A DNA stretch of 53,642 nucleotides from contig DBWR01000012.1 in assembly GCA_002309305.1 (NCBI GenBank), positions 1-53,642 of the forward strand, read 5' to 3'. Below the pieces are notes generated by a model that made no database searches, had not been told where the DNA came from, and worked only from the letters and a program-made list of their open reading frames with translations. The position numbers and the translations under genes were made by a program. Position 1 is the first letter of the stretch; the number at the start of each line of letters is the position of its first letter. The DNA is from Treponema sp. UBA1233 (lineage in GTDB: Bacteria > Spirochaetota > Spirochaetia > Treponematales > Treponemataceae). Below, one piece after another: positions 42,348-50,591 of this stretch.

Positions 42348-43972
42348 CGGTTTTGTTCATCCTCCTTTATGGTTGAATAAAGCGAATTCTCACTTGCATC
42401 AGGTTCATCCTTATTCTGTGTAACCGGAGTCAACACCTGCTCCTGAACACGGGCATGGGTTTCCACCTCGTTCTGGGACAGTTCCAGATTTATCTTTGCA
42501 TTCATGTTGGTACTGTCCACAAGAAGCGCACGCTTAAAATAGTCGGCCGCCTTTGCATAGTCACCGTTGCGGTGTGACAGAATTCCAAGGTTGTACAGCG
42601 TAGAAAACCTTATCCTGTCGTCTGCATCCGGAGAGATTTCCTTAAAGCGTTTTTCCGCCGCCTCGTTTTCGTTCTGCATCATGTAGGTTGTGGCAAGATT
42701 GTAGAGGGCATAATCCTTTACGGAACTGTCGCCCCTTTCTTCAGCGTTTTCAGCAACCGTCATAAATGAAGCCACCGACTCCTGATATTTCTTGCGGTTC
42801 CAGTTGAGCCTTCCGGAAAGAATCTTTGCACCGTCCGAAACATTTTCCGTACAGCCTGTCAAAAGAAAAGCCATGGCAATTACGGAAGAAGTCACGATGC
42901 GCTTTTTCTTAAGGTAGGATACCGGAATTGTAAGCTCACCGAATATGAATGATGCGGCAATCAGTACTATGGCCAGCAGGATGAACAGGTTGTGGCGGTC
43001 CACCGTCTCAAGTTCATAGACCACGGAACTTTCTTCCTCGCTGTTGTAAATCTGATTCTGCCATGAAGTGCCGTTTGTTTTTTTTGCGAAACTGTCCAGC
43101 ACAGTGTTTGCCGAACCCAAAACCGAAGCGTCTATGTAAAAGATTTCCGGATTTGTTGGAGATTCACCCGCCTTTTGAACGAATTTTTCCTTTGCAGATG
43201 CAATCGCCTGTTCAAGTGAATCTGAACGCAAAGCGGTCTTTACCTGGGTCTTTCCATCACCTGCAGTCACCGAGATTTCCCTTTCCGAACCAAATCCTAT
43301 TATCGTAACCGGGATTCCAAATTTCATCGCCTCGACAAGCGCGTTAACCAGAGTACCGTCCGTTTCCTCTCCGTCCGTAAAAAGCCATATGGCCGCCGCC
43401 TGGGAAGCCTGTACCGGGAAAGAATTGATTGCAGTCTGAATGCCTTTGCCCAAAGAAGTTCCCTGTGCCGTCATGAGGTTTGGAGAAAGAGAAAAAAGCA
43501 GGGTCCTTACAGCCTCAATGTCTTCTGTAAGTGGAATGGCAACCACCCCCTCACCTTTTGCAAGCACCACGGAAACCGAGGTATTCGGAATGTGTTCAAG
43601 AAGACTGTCAGCATAGTTGGCCGCCGCAGTAAGTCGGGTCATGTCACCCGGGGCATCTTCCGCCTCCATGCTGTACGAAATGTCAAAAACCAGAGACAGG
43701 GCACGTCCGTTTTTTTGAACCGGAACATAATTTGCACCCCATGAGATTCCTGCCGCCCCAGCCACAATCATGACCCATGCAAGGGCTCGTAAAATCGTAC
43801 GGGGAACAAAGCTGGACTTTGTGCGTGTCAAAACCGCCGAATCCTTTGCCAGAGACCTGTGAGGGCCCAAAGTCTTCATGATGCGTGCAAAACGTGAGAA
43901 CATGAAATATATATAGGGAATCAATAACAGAAGTCCATACAGTACCCAAGGCCGTTCAATTGAAAAATTCAT
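42299..43972 (-). CDS. BatB-BatC fusion: vWA membrane protein plus TPR lipoprotein
   Basis: 557 residues. BatB part: two N-terminal helices, vWA metal site VFDISYSMEAED with LFTDGEETDG, and a third helix ending near 355. Next KKKRIVTSSVIAMAFLLTGC has the charge pattern and lipobox (Cys374) of a lipoprotein signal. It is followed by tetratricopeptide repeats (DYALYNLATTYMMQNENEAAEKRF, RFSTLYNLGILSHRNGDYAKAADYFKRALLVD) as in BatC. No usable internal start precedes the lipobox, so it appears to be one polypeptide. ATGA overlap with the preceding BatA gene. Confidence 0.82.
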   Translation of the reverse strand: MNFSIERPWVLYGLLLLIPYIYFMFSRFARIMKTLGPHRSLAKDSAVLTRTKSSFVPRTILRALAWVMIVAGAAGISWGANYVPVQKNGRALSLVFDISYSMEAEDAPGDMTRLTAAANYADSLLEHIPNTSVSVVLAKGEGVVAIPLTEDIEAVRTLLFSLSPNLMTAQGTSLGKGIQTAINSFPVQASQAAAIWLFTDGEETDGTLVNALVEAMKFGIPVTIIGFGSEREISVTAGDGKTQVKTALRSDSLEQAIASAKEKFVQKAGESPTNPEIFYIDASVLGSANTVLDSFAKKTNGTSWQNQIYNSEEESSVVYELETVDRHNLFILLAIVLIAASFIFGELTIPVSYLKKKRIVTSSVIAMAFLLTGCTENVSDGAKILSGRLNWNRKKYQESVASFMTVAENAEERGDSSVKDYALYNLATTYMMQNENEAAEKRFKEISPDADDRIRFSTLYNLGILSHRNGDYAKAADYFKRALLVDSTNMNAKINLELSQNEVETHARVQEQVLTPVTQNKDEPDASENSLYSTIKEDEQNRWKNQQQETESSELDY

Positions 43973-44970
43973 AGAACCTCCTGCAGAATCACGGAGCGTA
44001 TTAAAATTGAAAGAAGGAACAGTGCCGCCGCGATGAATACAAACACATGATAGAATTTCCTGTCCGTGTTCTTTATGTGATAGCTTTGAACAAGACTTTC
44101 GTTTCTGCCAACAGCATCAAGGGCCTGAGCCAGTTCCGCAAGAGAAGAAACCTCGTAGAATTTTCCGTCCGCTTCGCTTGCTATCTGAGATAAAACCGTG
44201 CTGTCGTAATCTGAATTGAGGAATCCCGAATAAACCTTTCCTGTATGCGGGTCAACATATTCAAGTGGAACGGTTCCCTTTGTACCGATGCCCAGGACGT
44301 AAACCGAAATGTTTTTTTCCTTTGCGAGCCTGGAAGCCGTAAAGGGATGAATGACTCCTGAATTGTTTTCTCCGTCCGTAATCAGGACTATTGACTTGCG
44401 TGGGGAACGTGATGTTTCCAGATGGAAAATCGCACATGAAAGACCGTTTCCTATGGCAGTACCGTCACCCATGTCGCCTATGATGACAGAATCCAGCTTC
44501 CTGAAGAATACTTCCCTGTCCATTGTAGGAGGTACAGCAACCGCCGCCGTTTTGGCCATTTCAACCAGCCCGACAGAATCACCGGTATTATCGCCTTCAA
44601 GTGTCTTGATTGCCTGAACCGCCGCCTGCAGACGACTCATTCCCGCCATATCCTTTGCCGCCATTGAAGGGCTTGTATCCAGAACAAAAAGAATGTCCGC
44701 ACCCCTGGATGAATAAACCCTGTCCTGATGATGCACTACAGGATTTGCATAGGAGATGACAAGGCATGTGAATCCCGCCACCGCACAAAGCACCGAAACC
44801 ACACCAAGGGCCGTCCTGCCTGAACTGCTCCACTGGAAATAATGGCCGTGCCAGTCGCCAAGGGTAAGCGGAAATGTTATCGGCTTGAAAAGTTTGAGAT
44901 ATCGCAGGAAAAAGAATGCCGGTATCAAGAGCAGCAAAAAGAATGCCGTGGGGTTTTCAAATTCCATCAT
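43969..44970 (-). CDS. batA: BatA-like vWA membrane protein
   Basis: About 333 residues from the ATG at 44970, which overlaps the upstream gene's stop as ATGA. Helices at about 5-22 and 45-75, vWA domain with DILFVLDTSPSMAAKDM, threonine of the metal site in GDGTAIGN, and SIVLITDGENNSG. A final helix FYHVFVFIAAALFLLSILI follows. BatA and BatB pair in the inner membrane with the MoxR ATPase; the operon was first linked to aerotolerance. Exact function is unsettled. Confidence 0.85.
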   Translation of the reverse strand: MMEFENPTAFFLLLLIPAFFFLRYLKLFKPITFPLTLGDWHGHYFQWSSSGRTALGVVSVLCAVAGFTCLVISYANPVVHHQDRVYSSRGADILFVLDTSPSMAAKDMAGMSRLQAAVQAIKTLEGDNTGDSVGLVEMAKTAAVAVPPTMDREVFFRKLDSVIIGDMGDGTAIGNGLSCAIFHLETSRSPRKSIVLITDGENNSGVIHPFTASRLAKEKNISVYVLGIGTKGTVPLEYVDPHTGKVYSGFLNSDYDSTVLSQIASEADGKFYEVSSLAELAQALDAVGRNESLVQSYHIKNTDRKFYHVFVFIAAALFLLSILIRSVILQEVL

Positions 44971-46031
44971 ACAGTTACTCCCGTTTCTTCGTTCACAGCT
45001 TCCAGTCCGACAATGCACCGGTCCGTAATCTTTATGATTTCCATCCTCTCTCCTTCTGCAAACGCCGCCTCATGTTCCTGAGGAGGATCCAGTCTTGAGT
45101 CAATGGAACCCTGTGCAAAAACAATATAGTCTGTACGCGTAAAGAGCGAAACCAAATCCATTACGGAACTTTCCTGGTTGTCACTGAGCATGTTTCCGGT
45201 TGCATTATTGATTACACCCGCCACATGGGATGCAGTTACCGAACCGAACGGACATCCAAACCTGTATTCAAGATATGAGCGGACAATACGCTGCCATGAG
45301 GATGCAAAATCCACATCGTCCGTCTGTGAGTCCAAAAGCCTCTTGAGCTTCCGTCTGGTAACATGGGAATTCCTCATGAGTCCGAGTTTTTCCCTTATGG
45401 TATAGTAGAATTCCTGAATTACCCTGATCCTCGCCAAAAGGAAGGTAATCAGGAACAGGAAAATGATTCCGGCAATGATGACAGTCCACAAGACATAATT
45501 TGTACCGGGCAGCAGAATCGGAGGAGACGGAGGCCTTAGCGAAAGGTCACCGCTTTTTTGAGAGAGGGATTCAACCGTAAAAGGCTGAAGGTCAATCCTA
45601 TATTCACCGAAAGTCTCGGGGGTTTGTCCGTCTTCTGTTTTGCTGCCAATGATGCATGCATTCAAGTTGAATGAAGGGATGTCTATGACTCCTGGCTTCC
45701 ATGGAATGAACGAAACTTGTAGCGTGTATGACATTCCGTTGCGGTAAAGGGCTACCTGTTTTACCGTAAAGCTTTCGTCGGCAGAAAAAAACTCAGGCTG
45801 TGAAGGATCTATGTAAAGCGTGTCTCCGTTGATGTGGGCCGGATCAGCCGGTGCAAAAAAATCTACCGGACTGTTGAACGTAAACTGAAGTTCCGTCTGG
45901 TCTCCGACGTAAACAATTTTCGGAAACAAAATCTGCTGGACAAAATCGTCGGCGGCATTAAGCGAACTCTGTGCAAAAAGTGCGGTGCAGGAAAGGGCCA
46001 GGCAAAAAATCAGGCTGAAAAATCTCTTCAT
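44967..46031 (-). CDS. Bat-operon periplasmic/membrane protein (BatD/DUF4381-like)
   Basis: 354 residues. Signal peptide ending ALFAQ, a periplasmic beta domain (PKIVYVGDQTELQFTFNSPVDFF, VSFIPWKPGVIDIPSFNLNA), one membrane helix (YVLWTVIIAGIIFLFLITFLL), and a cytoplasmic helical domain (RKLKRLLDSQTDDVDFASSWQRIVRSYLEYRFG). In related operons this position holds a protein between DUF58 and BatA. It starts one base after the DUF58 stop codon and overlaps batA by four bases, so translation is tightly coupled. Confidence 0.7.
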   Translation of the reverse strand: MKRFFSLIFCLALSCTALFAQSSLNAADDFVQQILFPKIVYVGDQTELQFTFNSPVDFFAPADPAHINGDTLYIDPSQPEFFSADESFTVKQVALYRNGMSYTLQVSFIPWKPGVIDIPSFNLNACIIGSKTEDGQTPETFGEYRIDLQPFTVESLSQKSGDLSLRPPSPPILLPGTNYVLWTVIIAGIIFLFLITFLLARIRVIQEFYYTIREKLGLMRNSHVTRRKLKRLLDSQTDDVDFASSWQRIVRSYLEYRFGCPFGSVTASHVAGVINNATGNMLSDNQESSVMDLVSLFTRTDYIVFAQGSIDSRLDPPQEHEAAFAEGERMEIIKITDRCIVGLEAVNEETGVTV

Positions 46032-46032
46032 C

Positions 46033-46908
46033 CTAGCGCTCCCTTATCATAAAGAATTTTGTAAGCTCTTTAAGCGGATCAGAACTTGTATTCAGGACAA
46101 GGGGGAATCCACCGTGACGTTCACACTCATGCTCCCACTCGGTCATATGGGCATCATTTTCCTCACGCCACATCCTGCGGAATTTGGTGGAAGAAGTGGG
46201 AAGGACAAGCCGGTAACCGGTTTCGCTGTCGGCAAATGGAATTGCACCAACAGAAGGCAACATCTCGTCCATGGGGTCCACAATGCGGACTGCAACAACA
46301 TCGTTTTTCTGACAGAGCCGTCCAAAGGGATCCTGCCATGATGAAGTGCGGAAGTCGGAGAAAATCAAAATGAGGGTACGCTTTTTAAGGAGTTTTTGGG
46401 CACCCAAAAGGGCATTGTCCAGAGCCGAACCGTTTTTAAGCACCTTGCTGATTTTTTCATATTCAGAAAGAAGGAGCATCACCTGATCGTGTCCGGAACG
46501 CGGTATGCAGTTGAACCTTATGTCACCGTCAAAAATGACAGTTCCCACCGGAGAAGAATTGTGGAACGAGGCAAGGGTCAAAAGCGAGGCACATTCAAGC
46601 GCAACATCAAGCCTGGAGCGGCCTGTGGAACCAGAACGCATGGATTGGGAAACATCCAGAACAAGAAGGACATTCAAATCATGTTCCTCCTCATACTGCT
46701 TTACAAAAGGACGTCCCATACGAGCCGTAACATTCCAGTCAATTGAACGTACATCGTCACCGTCAAGATATTCGCGTACACCGCTGAATTCAATTCCCCT
46801 GCCCTTATACAGTGACCGGAACGAACCAATCCTCATTCCCTGGGCAAGCTTTACGGAATTCAGGTGTAGATAAGATGCTTTTTTGGCAAGAGCTTCTGTT
46901 TCCATCAT
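46033..46908 (-). CDS. DUF58 protein of the MoxR/Bat operon
   Basis: 291 residues. GMRIGSFRSLYKGRGIEFSGVREYLDGDDVRSIDWNVTARMGRPFVKQYEEEHDLNVLLVLDVSQSM is the textbook DUF58 block and runs into a vWA-like domain with metal site DVSQSMRSG. It acts with MoxR, perhaps as a target-binding adaptor. AGGGGTG precedes the tandem ATGs. It lies 12 bases after moxR. Confidence 0.88.
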   Translation of the reverse strand: MMETEALAKKASYLHLNSVKLAQGMRIGSFRSLYKGRGIEFSGVREYLDGDDVRSIDWNVTARMGRPFVKQYEEEHDLNVLLVLDVSQSMRSGSTGRSRLDVALECASLLTLASFHNSSPVGTVIFDGDIRFNCIPRSGHDQVMLLLSEYEKISKVLKNGSALDNALLGAQKLLKKRTLILIFSDFRTSSWQDPFGRLCQKNDVVAVRIVDPMDEMLPSVGAIPFADSETGYRLVLPTSSTKFRRMWREENDAHMTEWEHECERHGGFPLVLNTSSDPLKELTKFFMIRER

Positions 46909-46920
46909 GCACCCCTATGA

Positions 46921-47925
46921 TTATGGAAGTGGCATGAGTTCGATAATCTTGGAAATCAAGTCGTCGGAAGAAACTCCGTCTGCAGAGGCCTCATAATTCA
47001 GGACAAGTCGGTGTCGCAATACCGGTTTGGCCACATTCTGAACATCTTCAGGAAGGACAAAACCACGTCCTGCAAACAATGCGGCAACACGGGCACACTG
47101 AAGGAGCGCAATACCGGCACGAGGAGACACACCAAATGAAATGTAATGAAGTATGTCATTCTTTTTCTGTGCGGCAGATGAACGCTTTTCCTGTCGTCCG
47201 GGTTCAGGTCTTGTAACATTGACGATGGAAACAATATAGCGAAGTATCTTTTCGTCGGCAGTAATGGCCTGTACCGCAGCCTTGCATTTTTCAAGAACAG
47301 TGGGAGAGAATACCTGCTGAACCGGAGATGAGATTGACTGTCCGTTTGCCTTGATAATCTGAATCTCTTCTTCCGGTGTAGGATATGTAATCAAAAGCTT
47401 CATCAGGAAACGGTCCAATTCCGCTTCGGGAAGGTTGTAAGTACCCTCCTGTTCAATGGGGTTTTGTGTGGCAAGCACGAAGAACGGTTCGGGAAGGTGA
47501 TAGCTGGTCTCACCGATTGTTACCTGATGTTCCGCCATAGCTTCCAAAAGCGCCGACTGAACCTTTGCAGGGGCACGGTTGATTTCGTCCGCAAGAAGCA
47601 CGTTGGAAAAAACAGGTCCGCGTCTTACAGCGAATTTTCCCAATGTCTGCTGATAGATGAGGGTACCGGTGACATCCGCCGGCAAAAGATCAGGAGTAAA
47701 CTGAATGCGCTTGTATTCAAGCCCTGAAATCTCCGCAAAAGTCCGCACAGCAAGAGTCTTTGCGAGACCCGGAACACCTTCCAGCAGTACATGACCTCCC
47801 GCTATCATCGCAGTAAGAATGCCGTCGACAATCTCCTTCTGGCCAACAAGCCTTTTTGAAACCTCAGTACGGCAACGGTTTATGTAACTTACACATTCAT
47901 CAAGTTCATATTTTGAAATTTCCAT
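46921..47925 (-). CDS. MoxR-family AAA+ ATPase
   Basis: About 334 residues from the ATG at 47925 (AAGGGGATT upstream); a longer frame to 48003 would start inside the promoter. Walker A GGHVLLEGVPGLAKT, Walker B VLLADEINRAP, sensor FVLATQNPIEQEGTYNLPEAELDRF, and a C-terminal lid with SFGVSPRAGIALLQCARVAALFAGR. MoxR proteins are chaperone-like ATPases that work with vWA proteins, which fill the rest of this operon. Confidence 0.92.
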   Translation of the reverse strand: MEISKYELDECVSYINRCRTEVSKRLVGQKEIVDGILTAMIAGGHVLLEGVPGLAKTLAVRTFAEISGLEYKRIQFTPDLLPADVTGTLIYQQTLGKFAVRRGPVFSNVLLADEINRAPAKVQSALLEAMAEHQVTIGETSYHLPEPFFVLATQNPIEQEGTYNLPEAELDRFLMKLLITYPTPEEEIQIIKANGQSISSPVQQVFSPTVLEKCKAAVQAITADEKILRYIVSIVNVTRPEPGRQEKRSSAAQKKNDILHYISFGVSPRAGIALLQCARVAALFAGRGFVLPEDVQNVAKPVLRHRLVLNYEASADGVSSDDLISKIIELMPLP

Positions 47926-47992
47926 ATAGCAATCCCCTTTTTCCAATAGTTTACCAATTAGAACCTTGTACGCAACAAAAGACGTACGTATA

Positions 47993-48021
47993 ATTTTACA
48001 CATTTAATGGAATAATTTCAA
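47993..48021 (-). promoter_or_regulatory. Promoter of the moxR-bat operon
   Basis: Minus-strand TTGAAA (48016-48021), 17-base spacer, TAAAAT (47993-47998). The leader of about 65 bases ends in the AAGGGGATT site. No further promoter is obvious inside the tightly packed operon. Confidence 0.65.
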
Positions 48022-48035
48022 CAGGAAAGTGGAAA

Positions 48036-48124
48036 GTTGAAAATTTAATTAAGAATTAAGAATGCATAATTAAGAATTTTTTCCCTCAATTATGAATTAT
48101 GAATTATGAATTATGCATTATTAA
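48036..48124. repeat. AT-rich dispersed repeat (family A), long copy
   Basis: AATTAAGAATTAAGAATGCATAATT units are followed by ATTATGAATTATGAATTATGAATTATGCATTATTAATT. The two halves are roughly inverted, so it could fold into a long AT-rich hairpin. It ends in the stop codon of the following minus-strand lipoprotein gene. Confidence 0.65.
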
Positions 48125-49428
48125 TTATCTACGCACAAAGCCGGAACCACACCAACCCCACCATCAGTGTAATCTGTAGTAAAGTCTGCACTACCGGCTG
48201 TAGATATGGCACGTGCAGTATCAGAGCCTAAACCAGGAGAACGAAGCCACCAATAATAACCACCACCATAAGGAGTCGCTCCGTTTGCCCTGGCGAAATC
48301 AGTTGCCGTACGGATTCGAGTATTTCCAGAAGCTTCATTTTGATACCCAGCGAAGCCATATCCAGTGTTTGTTACTTCTTTTTCACTCAACAGGAAAACA
48401 TAATCCTGTGTGTCTTCGCAATAAGAAGACGAAGTATAAAGGCTTTCATTTGAATCGGTAGTTGATTGCGCACTGTTATCTACAGTTGTATTGACAACGT
48501 GGCTTTTTATGTCATCTGCAAATGCCGTATTATAGAAATACCCGTTCAGCCAGTCACGTATCTCTGAGTTCATATAGTTATTTGAATTATCATCATATCT
48601 GTGGCCTGCCAGGACTTTCTCCGCAAGCAGAAGTTTGTTTCCCTTGTAACTATCATCAAGCACACGCCATTTGATGGGTTCAACCTTGTAATAATTTTCA
48701 CCAGATCTTGCATACCATGCATCGTCATTTCCCCTATAATAGGTGAGGTTTCCGACTTGAACGGATTTTTCTTCATACACAATTATACCATCAGCTTTTA
48801 TACTCTGAGGCCAGTCTCCGAAAATTACGTATGTAGAACCATTTCCGGCGGTTCCGTTTCCTCCGACTACTGTATATGGGGTTCCATGGAAGATGACAGG
48901 CTCTGGATCAGGTTCAGAACCGGCATCCAACGTTCTCATCACCAAATCCAGTGTGCTTATCTTTCCGGCTGTCATCTTTGCTTCTGTACTGCCTGCTGCA
49001 AATACGCCTCCGTCTGGAGTCATTGCGGTGCATTTTACCGGGTAGATTTTTCCGGCGGGGATGTTGTTTATTACCACTACCTGGCCTTGTGACAGGGTTT
49101 CCGTATAAGTTGTTCCGTTTATATCGATGCTCAACTCAAAGAACAGAGACATTTCAATTGGACTGTCTTCTGGGGCCTTGAAAATTATGCAGCCGTAGTC
49201 GGGGCTTAAGTCCACATCTTTCACGATTTCTTCTTCAGTCGTGTCATAAGTCCGTATCAGGACATCCTCATCAGACGAACCAAAAAGAACTCCGTCGCAA
49301 GATGAAAAAAGAAGGGCAAATGCGCTCAGGAGTAAAAGGAAAAACAACTTGAACTGTCTGTCCGGCGTTTTGCCAGCCCGGTAAGGAACAAGTGTATAGT
49401 CATTTTCCAAATTCACATTAAATTCCAT
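48121..49428 (-). CDS. DUF6273-domain lipoprotein, long paralogue
   Basis: About 435 residues from the ATG at 49428 (GAGG six bases upstream). An unusual 28-residue polar N-terminus (MEFNVNLENDYTLVPYRAGKTPDRQ) precedes the hydrophobic stretch and lipobox LFSSC. A middle domain of about 140 residues (PEDSPIEMSLFFELSIDINGTTYTETLSQGQVVVINNIPAGKIYPVKCTA) looks like a beta-sandwich. The C-terminal DUF6273 domain has FGDWPQSIKADG, SEIRDWLNGYFYNTAF, YWWLRSPG and GVVPALCVD. Paralogous to the lipoprotein at 1393-2328. Function unknown. Confidence 0.83.
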   Translation of the reverse strand: MEFNVNLENDYTLVPYRAGKTPDRQFKLFFLLLLSAFALLFSSCDGVLFGSSDEDVLIRTYDTTEEEIVKDVDLSPDYGCIIFKAPEDSPIEMSLFFELSIDINGTTYTETLSQGQVVVINNIPAGKIYPVKCTAMTPDGGVFAAGSTEAKMTAGKISTLDLVMRTLDAGSEPDPEPVIFHGTPYTVVGGNGTAGNGSTYVIFGDWPQSIKADGIIVYEEKSVQVGNLTYYRGNDDAWYARSGENYYKVEPIKWRVLDDSYKGNKLLLAEKVLAGHRYDDNSNNYMNSEIRDWLNGYFYNTAFADDIKSHVVNTTVDNSAQSTTDSNESLYTSSSYCEDTQDYVFLLSEKEVTNTGYGFAGYQNEASGNTRIRTATDFARANGATPYGGGYYWWLRSPGLGSDTARAISTAGSADFTTDYTDGGVGVVPALCVDN

Positions 49429-49508
49429 AAAGACCTCGCATAAATAAAGTATTTGCAATGGGAATCTTGCCCATCATAAAAAAGTATAATCGAAAAATAA
49501 AAAAATTC

Positions 49509-49526
49509 CAGTGAGTTAACTCACTG
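49509..49526. promoter_or_regulatory. Perfect 18-bp palindrome between divergent lipoprotein genes
   Basis: CAGTGAGTTAACTCACTG is fully self-complementary with no spacer. It lies 80 bases before the DUF6273 gene and 100 bases before the FGE-like gene. A second imperfect palindrome, TTCAATTATTGAA, follows at about 49543. Size and symmetry suit a dimeric repressor or activator that could serve both genes. Confidence 0.45.
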
Positions 49527-49625
49527 ATTTTTGCAATATCTTCAATTATTGAAAATTCCTCTTTTCTTTTCTTGAATCATGTGTTAAAATTATAGAATAA
49601 AGAATATATCTTGGAGGATGATGTA

Positions 49626-50483
49626 ATGAAAAAAGCGTTTATTGCAGCTATGACTGTCGTGGCAATTGTGGCCATGGGATGTGCTTCGGGCTCCAAAACG
49701 GCACAGACACCGGAAGAAGCCGCAGCAGCAGCCGCGAAAGCCGCTGAGATACAAGGACTTTTTGAGCTTGTTGATGTTGCCGGCGGCAGCTTTAAGATGG
49801 GCGATTCCATGGGTGAAAAGGATGAATTCCCGGTCCATACCGTGGATGTCGGTTCCTTTAAGATGGCAAGCACAGAAGTTACCCAGGAATTGTACAAGAA
49901 GGTTATGGGAAGCAACCCGTCATACTTTAGGGGCGAAAAACTTCCAGTAGAAAAAGTCAGCTGGCTGGATGCAGTAAAATTCTGCAACAAATTGAGCGAA
50001 ATTCAGGGACTTGATCCATGCTATACAATCGGTTCAAGCGTAAGCTGTGATTTCAATGCCAACGGATACCGTCTGCCGACAGAAGCTGAGTGGGAATATG
50101 CAGCACGTGGCGGAAAAGCCAACGAAAAATTCCAGTATGCCGGAAGCGATTCAATTGATGAAGTCGCATGGTACACCGGAAACAGCAACAACGAAACCCA
50201 TGAGGTCGGAACAAAGGCTCCAAACTCACTCGGACTTTATGACATGAGCGGCAACGTTTGGGAATGGTGCTGGGACAACTACTCAGAAACATTCTATTCA
50301 GAAGGCAACCAGAGCAACACCAAGGGACCGGGTTCAGGAGACAAAAAGGTTCTCCGCGGCGGTTCACGCTCAAGCATCATCGGTGACGGAAGCAGCATCT
50401 GCCGTGTTTCAAACCGCTCTTCTGCAAAAGCCTCCGAAAGCTATTACCTCAACGGATTCCGCTTTGTAAGCACTTCAAAATAA
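49626..50483 (+). CDS. FGE-sulfatase-domain lipoprotein, probably not catalytic
   Basis: 285 residues from the ATG at 49626 (GGAGG nine bases upstream). Lipoprotein signal with lipobox AMGC, an Ala-rich linker (EEAAAAAAKAAE), then the formylglycine-generating-enzyme fold: GGSFKMGD, VSWLDAVKFCNKLSE, YRLPTEAEWEYAARGG, GLYDMSGNVWEWCWDNY, LRGGSR and GFRFV. True sulfatase-activating enzymes have a Cys pair near the end; only SICRVSNR is present, so activity is doubtful. Probably a carbohydrate- or surface-related binding protein. Confidence 0.85.
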   Translation: MKKAFIAAMTVVAIVAMGCASGSKTAQTPEEAAAAAAKAAEIQGLFELVDVAGGSFKMGDSMGEKDEFPVHTVDVGSFKMASTEVTQELYKKVMGSNPSYFRGEKLPVEKVSWLDAVKFCNKLSEIQGLDPCYTIGSSVSCDFNANGYRLPTEAEWEYAARGGKANEKFQYAGSDSIDEVAWYTGNSNNETHEVGTKAPNSLGLYDMSGNVWEWCWDNYSETFYSEGNQSNTKGPGSGDKKVLRGGSRSSIIGDGSSICRVSNRSSAKASESYYLNGFRFVSTSK

Positions 50484-50506
50484 AATATCCATTTGAAAAA
50501 AATTAC

Positions 50507-50542
50507 GGGGGTTGTCCACAGCGGCAGCCCCTGAATCTTTTT
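50507..50542 (+). terminator. Terminator after the FGE-like gene
   Basis: GGGGTTG (50508-50514) pairs with CAGCCCC (50525-50531) around a 10-base loop, followed by TGAATCTTTTT. Modest T-tract. Confidence 0.65.
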
Positions 50543-50556
50543 AAAACCCTTCCTTG

Positions 50557-50585
50557 ATGACAAAAGCCTTCAAATAATGTAAAAT
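50557..50585 (+). promoter_or_regulatory. Promoter giving a leaderless ECF transporter mRNA
   Basis: ATGACA (50557-50562), 17-base spacer, TAAAAT (50580-50585), then six bases to the ATG at 50592. No Shine-Dalgarno sequence. Confidence 0.6.
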
Positions 50586-50591
50586 GCCCCT

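Noticed and set aside
49429..49458. Earlier start of the long DUF6273 lipoprotein
   Set aside because: The ATG at 49428 has a GAGG site at correct spacing; the upstream one has none.
49626..50483. True formylglycine-generating enzyme
   Set aside because: The active-site cysteine pair is incomplete; only the fold motifs match.
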